Origin: Verrucomicrobiota bacterium | GTDB taxonomy: Bacteria; Verrucomicrobiota; Verrucomicrobiia; Limisphaerales; JAHEOI01 | Length of the DNA: 16,227 bases | Assembly: GCA_018610125.1 (NCBI GenBank) | Contig: JAHEOI010000040.1 | Location: forward strand, 1 to 16,227 | Reading direction: 5' to 3' | Part shown: positions 6,955 to 13,664 of the stretch, piece after piece | Position numbering within the stretch: position 1 is the first letter of the stretch | How the letters are laid out: each line of letters opens with the position of its first letter | Notes under the pieces: model-generated | Told to the model about the DNA's origin: nothing | Database searches by the model: none | Seen by the model: only the letters and a program-made list of their open reading frames with translations | Made by a program: the position numbers and the translations under genes

Positions 6955-8022
6955 ATGGGAGGAGAAAACCGACAGAAAGGACAAGCTGGAGAGAATACCG
7001 GACCCGACGCAAGACGAATTCTGAACGAACTGCAGGAGGCGGGGATGTCCTTTGAGGACATTTCTGCCGCGCTCGAAGAAATTGGAATGGTTGACGGCGA
7101 AGACGTTACAAGGTCAGCCTCGTCGCTGTCATCAATCGCAAACGGGGACACCGAAAACCCGCCCACCTCGCTTGTCGATGCCCTCGAACAAATCGACCCG
7201 TCCGATTTCGTCGACGAAGAGGAAGAAAACAGCCGGTCGGAAAGCCCAACAGACAGCGGTTCGGCGAAGGTTAAAAAGAAGATCCGAACAAATACCGGTC
7301 CGCAGGGATATGAAGCCCGTGCGCGGAAGACGGTCGAGTTTCGGGCCGCCGGCGATGGTGTTATAGAGGGATTTACCATTTTATTTGACACGCGTTATGA
7401 TGTGCAGGGATTTACCGAGATTGTGCACCGTGGCGCGACGACAAAAACGGTCAAAGAGGGCGGAATCGTTGCGCTGTTTAATCATTCTAAAGATTTTCCG
7501 CTCGCGAGACAGGACGCCGGGACGCTCGAAATTGAAGAACGGCAGCGAGGAGTGTTTACGCGCATCGACTTACCGGACTCGCCACTCGGACGAAATGTCG
7601 AGCAAATGGTGAGAAGGGGCGACGTCTCAGGCGGATCGGTTGGGATGCGAGTACCCGACGGAAGAGAAGAATTCGAGACTGACGAAAACGGAAACGTAGT
7701 CCGGCATATCCACGAAATGGATATCCGGGACGTCGGACCGGTGACTTTTCCAGCAAACGAACAGACAACAATGACCGCTAGGTCGGCAGGAGAAGGCCTT
7801 CTGGACCTCGCCGAACAGCGGCTTGACGTACAGGTATACAACCTGATTAACAGCCTAATAAACCGCGATGATTTGACAGAAGAACAGCGCCGACACGCCA
7901 TCGATCAACTGAACCGCTTGCAATCGTCTCTCAAAGATGGTAACAATATAAATGGACGACAAAAGAAGGATCTGACGGAAAAAGAGATGGACAGCAAAAT
8001 TTGGGAACTCGAAGCAATTTAG
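6955..8022 (+). CDS. HK97-type prohead maturation protease with N-terminal extension
   Basis: A 355-residue protein. The ATG at 6955 is preferred to an upstream TTG (6943) because GAGG at 6945-6948 is well spaced for it. Residues about 125-280 form the S78/HK97 prohead protease: VIEGFTILFDTRYDVQGFTEIVHRGA in outline, the catalytic His in IVALFNHSKDFPLAR (H177), the catalytic Ser in DVSGGSVGMRV (S228), and the DVGPVTFPANEQTTM close. It cleaves the scaffold part of capsid protein during maturation. The first 90 residues are extra. Residues about 18-80 look like a Cro/C1-type helix-turn-helix (helix, AGMSFEDISAALEEIG, SSIANGDTENPPTSLVDAL), followed by a Glu/Ser-rich linker. The C-terminus is a helical tail. 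Confidence 0.88.
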   Translation: MGGENRQKGQAGENTGPDARRILNELQEAGMSFEDISAALEEIGMVDGEDVTRSASSLSSIANGDTENPPTSLVDALEQIDPSDFVDEEEENSRSESPTDSGSAKVKKKIRTNTGPQGYEARARKTVEFRAAGDGVIEGFTILFDTRYDVQGFTEIVHRGATTKTVKEGGIVALFNHSKDFPLARQDAGTLEIEERQRGVFTRIDLPDSPLGRNVEQMVRRGDVSGGSVGMRVPDGREEFETDENGNVVRHIHEMDIRDVGPVTFPANEQTTMTARSAGEGLLDLAEQRLDVQVYNLINSLINRDDLTEEQRRHAIDQLNRLQSSLKDGNNINGRQKKDLTEKEMDSKIWELEAI

Positions 8023-8033
8023 ACACTTCATCA

Positions 8034-8117
8034 GCTATCACGCCGGGCAGGAAGCCCACCTGGTAGCGATGTAGAAGACGGATTGATCGACAGTATTGTA
8101 ACGCTAATCCTACATCG
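8034..8117 (+). promoter_or_regulatory. Candidate structured RNA leader of the capsid gene
   Basis: The 118-base gap between protease and capsid genes folds on paper. GCTATCA (8034-8040) pairs with TGGTAGC (8061-8067) with one G-U, enclosing GGGC (8045-8048) and GCCC (8054-8057) around the loop AGGAA. Right after, CGATGTAG (8067-8074) is the exact complement of CTACATCG (8110-8117), which is followed by TGTTTTC. TAGCG (8064-8068) could instead pair with CGCTA (8102-8106), so alternative folds exist. Possible roles are mRNA processing or stabilisation, attenuation, or control of capsid translation. It is not a typical intrinsic terminator, because the second stem is AT-rich with a 35-base loop. 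Confidence 0.4.
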
Positions 8118-8140
8118 TGTTTTCATTTAAAACCAGGCTC

Positions 8141-9547
8141 ATGGGCGACAATTACGACGAACTTTTAGAGCAGATCAAATCAGATCTTCAATCCGAACCG
8201 GAAACCCGCGATAAGAATGACGGCGGGGTAAACGACCCGGTAAACAAGCTCAAGCGCAAGCTCTCCGAAATCACAGATCAGATGAAAGAATATCGGAGTC
8301 GGCTTGCCGATGAGGAGGAAGAGCTTACCGACGAAGAGCTTGAGGAATTCGACGAATTGCATGAACGCGGCAAAGAAATCAAAGACCGGATCAAAAAGCT
8401 CGAAAAGACCGAAGACTTCAATATCGACGAATCCCGTGACCGCAATGTCACCGACGACGTGTCGGTAAGCGGAAATTTTGCCCCTCGGGACTCCAAGAAA
8501 TACGAAAAGATTTTCAGAAAATGGATGGCGAACGGCATGAAGGGCCTGCGGTCACACGAGCGAGACACCCTGCTTGAAGCCCGAGACGAAGAGCAACATC
8601 AGCGGATGGTCGAAAAAGCCGATAAGCAAGAGTACGAGGAGCGGGCACTAACCACCGTCATCCATTCATCTGGTGGCGCACTCATCCCCGAGCAAATGGA
8701 AGATGCGATCACCGAGGCGCTCGTCACGACCGGTCCGATGATGGAAGCGCCAACCGACGATTTTACCACCGAGACCGGTCAGACATTCGAGGTCGGTCAG
8801 TTTGATGATACATCGAATAAAGGTTCGATAATTAAAGAGGACGGAAGCTACTCGAAGACCGACCCGGACACGTCCTCCCAAAAACTCGACTCATTTCTTT
8901 ACACCTCCGACGAAATCGAGCTGACCCTCAAACAAATCAACGACGACCCACGTGGCGATTTGATGGACAGACTCGGACAGGCACTCGGAAAACGAATCGC
9001 CCGGAAAAGAAACGAATTGCAAACGACCGGTCAGGGAGGAAACGAACCGCGCGGAATTGTCACAGCGTCGGTACAGGGGACAACAACCTCGTCAGCAGGC
9101 ACACTGTCATATGATGACTTTCCGGACATCGAAAACTCCCTGTCACAGGTGTTTTTCGAGGAGAACATGATCGATGGATTCATGTTTAACCGGAACACCT
9201 TGCAGGCGATCAAAAAAGTCACAGACAGCAATAACAATCCGATCTTTTTTGACCCCCGCGAAAACAACATCGAGGGACGGGCGCAGGTGTTCAATTATCC
9301 TTTCTGGATCAACGAAGACATGGCCGACATCGGTAGCGGCGGGTCAGGCAACAAATTTCTGATTTTCGGCGCATTTTCGCGCTACAAAATCCGAACCGTG
9401 GACGGCATCGAGGTATTCCGAATTCCGCCGGAGGCAAAAATGGCCGCCGACCAAAAAAGGAATACCGGAATCGTGGGATTCGTTGAGGGAGATGCTGACC
9501 TTGACGACCCGGGCGACAACCCAGTAGTTCATCTCGCTACCTCTTAA
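8141..9547 (+). CDS. Major capsid protein, HK97 fold, with N-terminal scaffold domain
   Basis: A 468-residue protein of the Phage_capsid (HK97 gp5) family. The ATG at 8141 is chosen; an in-frame GTG at 8117 lies inside the upstream stem. Residues about 33-95 are a highly charged coiled coil (KLKRKLSEITDQMKEYRSRL and more), matching the delta/scaffold domain cut off by the prohead protease. The mature part probably starts near residues 110-170. ALTT (169) and GGALIPEQ (178-185) mark the N-arm/E-loop start typical of the family. Later signatures are the long E-loop-like region, GDLMDRLGQALGKRIARKRNEL (spine helix), GFMFNRNTLQAIKKV and NYPFWINEDM, ending in the IRTVDGIEVFRI strand region. No separate scaffold gene is seen, consistent with an in-cis scaffold. 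The SD is weak for such a highly expressed gene. Confidence 0.93.
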   Translation: MGDNYDELLEQIKSDLQSEPETRDKNDGGVNDPVNKLKRKLSEITDQMKEYRSRLADEEEELTDEELEEFDELHERGKEIKDRIKKLEKTEDFNIDESRDRNVTDDVSVSGNFAPRDSKKYEKIFRKWMANGMKGLRSHERDTLLEARDEEQHQRMVEKADKQEYEERALTTVIHSSGGALIPEQMEDAITEALVTTGPMMEAPTDDFTTETGQTFEVGQFDDTSNKGSIIKEDGSYSKTDPDTSSQKLDSFLYTSDEIELTLKQINDDPRGDLMDRLGQALGKRIARKRNELQTTGQGGNEPRGIVTASVQGTTTSSAGTLSYDDFPDIENSLSQVFFEENMIDGFMFNRNTLQAIKKVTDSNNNPIFFDPRENNIEGRAQVFNYPFWINEDMADIGSGGSGNKFLIFGAFSRYKIRTVDGIEVFRIPPEAKMAADQKRNTGIVGFVEGDADLDDPGDNPVVHLATS

Positions 9548-9553
9548 TGACAA

Positions 9554-9892
9554 ATGACAGAAAAAAGGGTTAAAGTCCGCGGACTCGGAAGCCTCGCCGG
9601 CGGTGCTGCCGGCGGGATAAGTCCCGGTGAAGTCAAAGAAATACCGGTCTCACTGGCTGAAAATGAAGACGGTACCGGGTGGGTCCAGACAGGAATGGCC
9701 AAATACGTCGACGGCGATTACGAGACAGCCGAGGACCCCGGCGACGTCGAAACGACCGAAGCCGGTGCTGACCGAGAGTGGGAGCTTAAAACATCCCCGG
9801 AAGAGTACATTGAGCGCTACGGTGACCAGGACGATGTTTCCGACACCGTAGCGGAGAGACTTCAACTAGCTAAACAAATTCTAAATAACTAA
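9554..9892 (+). CDS. Small acidic protein after the capsid gene, function unknown
   Basis: A 112-residue, strongly acidic protein six bases after the capsid stop. The first half (VKVRGLGSLAGG, then SPGEVKEIPVSLAE and GWVQTGMAKYVD) has the layout of small SH3-like beta domains often encoded just after capsid genes: a short strand, a Gly-rich turn, 'PGEV-x-E-x-P', then 'G-M/A-A-x-Y/V'. The second half (about 58-112) is an acidic linker followed by a helix. It is probably a minor head or head-completion component. I do not recognise a named family with certainty. No clear SD; the start follows CAA. Confidence 0.6.
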   Translation: MTEKRVKVRGLGSLAGGAAGGISPGEVKEIPVSLAENEDGTGWVQTGMAKYVDGDYETAEDPGDVETTEAGADREWELKTSPEEYIERYGDQDDVSDTVAERLQLAKQILNN

Positions 9893-9894
9893 CC

Positions 9895-10290
9895 ATGGCA
9901 ATCGACCTTCTCGACGAAACCGACGTATCGCAAAACATCGACCCACAGACGATCGATACAAATACGACCACAAACGGATCGGATTTTGATAGAAACAACA
10001 ATCCCGCCCGCCGGCACAGCGTCGTATTTGCGGCCGGCACACTCGCCGACGGGGATTTTGCGCTGAAAGTACAAGAAAAAGACGACGGGGGCAGCTTTTC
10101 AGACGTCGCCTCGTCCGACCTGGACGGATCGCTCTCTGATTTCACATCGTCAAATGACGAGAAAATTCAGGAGGTCGGATACCTCGGCACAAAAGACCAG
10201 ATTCGCGCCGTTATTACGTCGACGAATGTAACAAATGGCGGAGAGCTTGCGGTTTATATCGTAAGCGGAACCAAACGAGATAACCCATAA
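9895..10290 (+). CDS. Putative capsid decoration/head-associated protein
   Basis: A 131-residue protein starting two bases after the previous stop and ending with a TAATG overlap to the connector gene. It is rich in Asp, Ser, Thr and Asn and is probably all beta. The middle shows VVFAAGTLADGDFALKVQEKDDGGSFSDV, a pattern of alternating strands ('G-x-L-x-D-G-D-F-x-L-x-x-x-x-x-D-D-G') that recurs in small proteins encoded between capsid and connector genes. The C-terminal IRAVITSTNVTNGGELAVYIV looks like closing strands. Position and composition suggest a protein decorating the capsid surface, but that is inferred. No Cys, no membrane segment and no signal peptide. Confidence 0.55.
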   Translation: MAIDLLDETDVSQNIDPQTIDTNTTTNGSDFDRNNNPARRHSVVFAAGTLADGDFALKVQEKDDGGSFSDVASSDLDGSLSDFTSSNDEKIQEVGYLGTKDQIRAVITSTNVTNGGELAVYIVSGTKRDNP

Positions 10291-10907
10291 TGACAGCATT
10301 GACGAGAACATCTGACCCCGCGAATGAACCGGTAACCACCTCCGAGGCGAAAGATCATCTACGCGTCGATATATCTGACGACGACAACATGATCGACCGG
10401 ATGATCGCGGTGGCACGGCGGAAGGTCGAAAAATGGACAAGCCGAGCATTGATAACGCAGACATGGAAGATGTGGTTTGACGATGAGCCCGGCGATGTTT
10501 TTGATATACCGAAGCCACCGCTCCAATCGGTTGTGGCAATAAATTTTACTGATACAAATGATTCGACCACGACGGTAAGCAGTTCCAAATATAGGGTCGA
10601 TACAGAATCGACGCCGGGTCGAGTCGGGCTTAAGGACGACGAGGATTGGCCAAATTTGTCAGCTGGGCTGAAAACAATGAACCCGGTTGAAATAGAATTT
10701 AAGGCCGGGTACGGCGATAACTCGAGTGACGTCCCGGACGAATTTAAACAGGCTGTTCTCTTTATCGTCGGTCACCTGTACGAAAACCGCACCTGGGTAA
10801 TTACAGGCAATAAGGCGCAGAAACTGAAAGGCACCGTCATGTCACTAATCGCCACCGAGGACGCAACGATTCAGACGGGTTTCAGGGGTGGCTCAATTAC
10901 AAGATAA
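10290..10907 (+). CDS. Head-tail connector protein, HK97 gp6-like
   Basis: A 205-residue protein with the standard start of gp6-like connectors: PVTTSEAKDHLRVDISDDDNMIDRMIAVARRKVEKWTSRAL in outline (about 14-54), where 'T-x-x-E-A-K-x-H-L-R-V' and the following helix are diagnostic. Then come the W-x-M-W-F-D strand and the IPKPPLQSVVAI strand that usually follow. The late part (EIEFKAGYGD, VPDEFKQAVLFIVGHLYENR) is also typical: 'G-Y-G', 'P-x-x-x-K-Q-A-x-L-x-x-x-x-x-x-Y-E-N-R'. The protein forms a ring below the portal and links head to neck. Start and stop both overlap neighbours by one base (TAATG), showing tight coupling in the head-to-tail series. Confidence 0.9.
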   Translation: MTALTRTSDPANEPVTTSEAKDHLRVDISDDDNMIDRMIAVARRKVEKWTSRALITQTWKMWFDDEPGDVFDIPKPPLQSVVAINFTDTNDSTTTVSSSKYRVDTESTPGRVGLKDDEDWPNLSAGLKTMNPVEIEFKAGYGDNSSDVPDEFKQAVLFIVGHLYENRTWVITGNKAQKLKGTVMSLIATEDATIQTGFRGGSITR

Positions 10908-11233
10908 TGCCTGAAATCAAACTAAATGACCGCATCACGATCGAGAAAAATACGGCATCTGATTCGACTGGAGCCGTCACCGGAGCTGATGCAAACTGGA
11001 CAAAACACGCAGACCGTTGGGCAAATAAATCATTTGAAACAGCCGGACGCGAGGAAAAATACGATGAAAACGTTTTGCAGCAAAAACAGCCGGTCACGTG
11101 GGAGATGAGAGAAGTAGAGGAAATAAATCCGTCGATGAGGATTAAGTGGGACGGCGACGCATATAATATCAAATGGATTGAGGGTCCAGACGAAAACGGC
11201 AGAATCACGGTTGGGACAGTAAGAACATGGTAA
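10907..11233 (+). CDS. Head closure protein (head-tail joining family)
   Basis: A 108-residue protein in the slot of SPP1 gp16/HK97 gp7-type head closure proteins. It has the compact beta-barrel layout: LNDRITIEKNT at the start, WTKHADRWANKSFETAGREEKYDENVLQQKQPVTWEMR in the middle in outline, where 'W-A-x-K' plus a 'T-A-G-R-E' turn and an alternating strand are typical, and a last pair of strands DGDAYNIKWIEGPDENGRITVGTVRTW. In the family it plugs the connector after packaging. It begins with a one-base TAATG overlap and ends with a seven-base overlap with the next gene. Confidence 0.8.
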   Translation: MPEIKLNDRITIEKNTASDSTGAVTGADANWTKHADRWANKSFETAGREEKYDENVLQQKQPVTWEMREVEEINPSMRIKWDGDAYNIKWIEGPDENGRITVGTVRTW

Positions 11234-11622
11234 AAACGACAACAGTCAAGGGCGCAACCGAAGCGGCGCAAAAATTCGAGGGGCTGTCCGAGTCTCTGTC
11301 AGCCGATATCCTGGCCGGCGCTGCACTGGCCGGGGCCGAACTGATTGTTCAGTCAATCAAAAGAAAAGCGCCACGAGGACGCGGCGAAGGCGGGCGACAT
11401 GGCGCAGAAGGATACAAGGCCGAAATAGATTCAAAATCGGCAAAAGAAGCACGCGCAGTAATCGGATTGGAGGACTGGGCGTTTTACATGCGATTTCAGG
11501 AAACCGGAACAGTTGATTTTCCACCACAGCCGCACGCTCGACCCGGATTCGACGAACAGTCCGGGCGTGCAGAACAGAAGGTGAGATCAAAAATTCGCGA
11601 GCAGATATTGAGCAAAATATGA
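11227..11622 (+). CDS. HK97 gp10-like neck/tail component
   Basis: A 131-residue basic protein matching the HK97 gp10 family. The N-terminal segment carries 'GATEAAQKFEGLSESLS', then a long helix LAGAALAGAELIVQSIKRKAPRG. The 'A-P-R-G-x-G-x-x-G-G-R-H' loop and the closing pattern W-A-F-Y-M-R-F-Q-E-T-G-T, then PPQPHARPGFDEQ and a final helix, are the signature of the family ('Y-x-x-x-x-E-x-G-T-x-x-x-P-A-x-P-F-x-R-P-A/G'). The family is found at the neck, between head closure and tail terminator, and may help tail joining. The ATG overlaps the previous stop by seven bases. Confidence 0.88.
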   Translation: MVKTTTVKGATEAAQKFEGLSESLSADILAGAALAGAELIVQSIKRKAPRGRGEGGRHGAEGYKAEIDSKSAKEARAVIGLEDWAFYMRFQETGTVDFPPQPHARPGFDEQSGRAEQKVRSKIREQILSKI

Positions 11623-11623
11623 G

Positions 11624-12019
11624 ATGTCGATCCAGAAAGAATTCGCCGATTACTTGTCTAATATTCCCGAGTTGTCGGAAATCAATATTTGGCGACCGCA
11701 GAAATTTGTTGAAAACGATCGCGACAATTTTCCCGTCGTTACGTACACAAAAATATCGGACTCACGGGACCGGACCCACGATGAAACACGACTTAATCCC
11801 AGAATTCAATTCAATCTCTGGGATAACGACCACGACCGCGGGAGCCGGCTTGCAGAAGACCTTGCCGTGGAGGGCGAAATAAGAAACGTACCTCTAACGA
11901 ATTACCATCTGATTTACGCCCGCTCGACGAGTAGCCGGACACAGGGCTCGGAAAACCCGGACCTACTGGACGAATTTGTTTTTCAAGAGGATTTCGTTCT
12001 AAAGGCGCGAATATTATGA
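11624..12019 (+). CDS. Tail terminator / tail completion protein (DUF3168-like)
   Basis: A 131-residue protein one base after the gp10-like gene. Features are MSIQKEFADYLSNIPELSE (N-terminal helix) and FPVVTYTKISDSRDRTHD and RIQFNLWDNDHDRGSRLAEDL, the strand-helix core in which 'P-x-x-x-Y' and 'R-x-Q-x-x-x-W' are typical of gp11/DUF3168-type tail completion proteins. The end, DEFVFQEDFVLKARIL, matches the last strand, in which a small 'Q-x-D-F-x-x' motif is usual. Family members cap the tail tube and control its joining to the head. Length fits. Its stop overlaps the next ATG (ATGA). Confidence 0.75.
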   Translation: MSIQKEFADYLSNIPELSEINIWRPQKFVENDRDNFPVVTYTKISDSRDRTHDETRLNPRIQFNLWDNDHDRGSRLAEDLAVEGEIRNVPLTNYHLIYARSTSSRTQGSENPDLLDEFVFQEDFVLKARIL

Positions 12020-12414
12020 ACGAGGAAAAGCTAAAACACGTCGGCGGCGGGTATTACGAATACAACGGCGAGCCGGTGACAGACGAAGAAGGAGAGGAAA
12101 TTCAAGGGAGAAATAAGGTTATCAAGCGAATAAAAGAACTTGAGGGCGACGGCAAAACCCTTACCAAAAAACAGCTCCGAGAAAAAATAAAAAACACCGC
12201 CCCGGAGGATACGCCGGAGGAGGTCGGTATTGAGGTAGAAGACGGTCTAACAGTTGCGGTCAAACTGGATCAGTGGGGATCAAAAATTCTTTTGAGATGC
12301 ACTGGTTGCAACATGGCGACCCCAAACAAAAAACGGTTTATTGACCATCTTTCGGAGCACGTTGTAACGGTCAGAAATTCGGATGGCGAAAGGATTAAAC
12401 AACTTAATTTTTGA
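12016..12414 (+). CDS. Small protein with C2H2 zinc-finger motif, tail region
   Basis: A 132-residue protein. Near the C-terminus it has C95-x2-C98-x12-H111-x3-H115, the exact classical C2H2 finger spacing, with F108 three residues before the first His in the expected core position (T102 takes the other hydrophobic slot). The first 60 residues (GGGYYEYNGEPVTDEEGEEI and a following helix, then LTKKQLREKIKN) resemble a short 'G-Y-Y-x-x-x-G-E' module seen in small phage structural proteins. The middle is acidic. C2H2 fingers are known mostly from eukaryotes and from Ros/MucR-type bacterial regulators; none is standard in a tail cluster. It may bind zinc for structure or bind nucleic acid, and the role is open. 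It starts in an ATGA overlap and is followed by a GAGG-led gene. Confidence 0.6.
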   Translation: MNEEKLKHVGGGYYEYNGEPVTDEEGEEIQGRNKVIKRIKELEGDGKTLTKKQLREKIKNTAPEDTPEEVGIEVEDGLTVAVKLDQWGSKILLRCTGCNMATPNKKRFIDHLSEHVVTVRNSDGERIKQLNF

Positions 12415-12422
12415 GGTAAATC

Positions 12423-12776
12423 ATGGCACGCGAAGACGTTTCAGTAACTTCCGCTCCAGGCGCATACTCGGACCCGGTTAAACTGTCAATGGAGGACGCG
12501 GATACGTCGAATAAAAATAAAGCGACGATCACGACAGGCGAGATTCTCGAGATTCACAATACGGACGGGTCCAGCCACAACATCACAATCAGTTCGGCCG
12601 ACACGCGCTTCAATCGGACAGAAGACATTTCAAGTTTTTCAGTAGATGCGAATACGAGATACATCTGGGGTCCAATCGACCGCGAAGGGTGGGATCAGGG
12701 CGGCGGTGTCCTGCATTTCGAGGCAGACAATTCTAAGGTAGAATTTGGCATAATCGACCAGAAAGACAAAATCTAA
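12423..12776 (+). CDS. Beta-rich structural protein, possible decoration or tail protein
   Basis: A 117-residue protein with a good SD (GAGG at 12413-12416, six bases before the ATG). The core follows a pattern seen in small virion proteins: TTGEILEIHNTDGSSHNITISSADTRFNRTEDISSFSVDANTRYIWGPIDREGWDQGGGVLHFE in outline, i.e. 'G-x-x-L-x-x-x-N-x-x-x-x-x-H-x-x-T-I', 'R-x-x-D-I-x-x-F', 'Y-x-W-G-P', 'G-W-x-Q-x-x-G-x-L-x-x-x'. It is almost surely a beta sandwich. Related proteins are usually annotated as hypothetical structural or head-decoration proteins. Here it sits right before the tail tube gene and shares a copied ribosome binding site with it, which points to a tail or decoration role with high expression. 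No cysteines. Confidence 0.6.
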   Translation: MAREDVSVTSAPGAYSDPVKLSMEDADTSNKNKATITTGEILEIHNTDGSSHNITISSADTRFNRTEDISSFSVDANTRYIWGPIDREGWDQGGGVLHFEADNSKVEFGIIDQKDKI

Positions 12777-12784
12777 CTTTTACA

Positions 12785-12797
12785 TGAGGTAAATATG
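12785..12797 (+). promoter_or_regulatory. Repeated translation initiation site
   Basis: TGAGGTAAAT at 12785-12794 before the tube gene is identical to 12412-12421 before the previous gene, and both genes start with ATGGCAC. This gives both genes good SD spacing, in contrast to most structural genes here. The copy suggests that the upstream gene and the tube gene share a duplicated start region, or that both have been selected for high expression. Confidence 0.6.
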
Positions 12798-13223
12798 GCA
12801 CTTCTATCAGGGACGGGAATAAAACTTCAGATGGACGACGGGAGCGGTAATTTTTCTGACGTTGCACAGCTCGAGACCGTTGAGTGGTCGGGCGGCACGA
12901 CAAATACAACAGAGACGCCCAGGCACGACGCAACAAATGACATGCTCGAATTTGTAACCAACATGGTCGATGCCGGAGAAATCAACATAAGCGGCCATTT
13001 TGATCCGCAAATTGCGACCCACGATGACTCGGGTGGCCTGATGGACGTCTGGAAAAACAAAAAGGACCGGCAATTCAAAATCGTCCTTAATGACAGCTCG
13101 AACTCGACGCTGACAATCTCGTCCGCGTTCATCACGTCATTCGAAAGCTCGCAGAACGTCGATGATAGTGTATCCTTTACTGCGACAATCGACATCAACG
13201 GAGACATCACGCTATTCACGTAA
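12795..13223 (+). CDS. Major tail (tube) protein
   Basis: A 142-residue protein with the layout of lambda gpV/phage tail tube proteins: GTGIKLQMDDGSGNFSDVAQL, then VEWSGGTTNTTETPRHDATND, in which 'E-x-x-x-x-x-x-x-x-x-x-x-x-E-T-x-x-H-D-x-T' recurs across tail tube families, then GEINISGHFDPQ, DVWKNKKDRQFKIVL and SFTATIDINGDITL as the last strands. Monomers stack as hexamers to form the tail tube. The SD GAGG at 12786-12789 lies five bases before ATG. Position before the chaperone and tape measure genes is the standard order. The length is short, consistent with a single tube domain and no added Ig domain. Confidence 0.88.
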   Translation: MALLSGTGIKLQMDDGSGNFSDVAQLETVEWSGGTTNTTETPRHDATNDMLEFVTNMVDAGEINISGHFDPQIATHDDSGGLMDVWKNKKDRQFKIVLNDSSNSTLTISSAFITSFESSQNVDDSVSFTATIDINGDITLFT

Positions 13224-13229
13224 TAAAAA

Positions 13230-13664
13230 ATGACTGACCTACGAGACCAAATACTTGAAGAAGCAAAGGACCTCAAGACCAAAAAGGTTGATGTACCCGA
13301 ATGGGACGCCACCGTCTGGGTGCGAGAAATGACGTCAAAAGAACAGGATGAATTCGAGACCCAGACCGTCCGGGGCGCACCCGGTTCTGACGTCATAGAA
13401 ACCGATGTCGAAACGAGCAAGGCCGACATCGTCTGCCGCGTCACGCTTGACGAAAACGGAGAGAATATTTTTCAGCCGAATGACGTCCGACACCTTGATA
13501 AATCCGGCGGGGCCGGCGTTAAGCGAGTTTTTGAGGCCTGCCTCGAGGTTTCCGGATACACCGAGGAGGACCTTGAAGAATTGGGAAACGAATCAAGTCG
13601 GATCCAAGAAAGCTCCTCGAATTCCGACTCGCCAAGCGCCTCGGAGTCCCTCGTAGACGCTTAA
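13230..13664 (+). CDS. Tail assembly chaperone, short form (gpG-like)
   Basis: A 144-residue acidic protein directly after the tube gene. KKVDVPEWDATVWVREMTSKEQDEFE is, in outline, the common N-terminal pattern of phage tail assembly chaperones ('V-x-V-P-E-W', 'V-x-V-R-x-M-T/S-x-x-E-R/Q-D-x-F'). The middle (ADIVCRVTLDENGENIFQPNDVRHL, then a helix GVKRVFEACLEVSGYTEEDLEEL) fits too. After residue 120 the frame turns into a Ser/Asn/Asp-rich low-complexity tail, as expected past a frameshift point. In lambda the short form G works with the frameshifted G-T to hold tape measure and tube. The leader is A-rich with no SD. Confidence 0.85.
   Translation: MTDLRDQILEEAKDLKTKKVDVPEWDATVWVREMTSKEQDEFETQTVRGAPGSDVIETDVETSKADIVCRVTLDENGENIFQPNDVRHLDKSGGAGVKRVFEACLEVSGYTEEDLEELGNESSRIQESSSNSDSPSASESLVDA

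Noticed and set aside
8023..8140. tRNA or intrinsic terminator before the capsid gene
   Set aside because: The paired segments do not form a cloverleaf with T-arm or anticodon features, and the last stem is AT-rich with a long loop and only four Ts after it, unlike a terminator.
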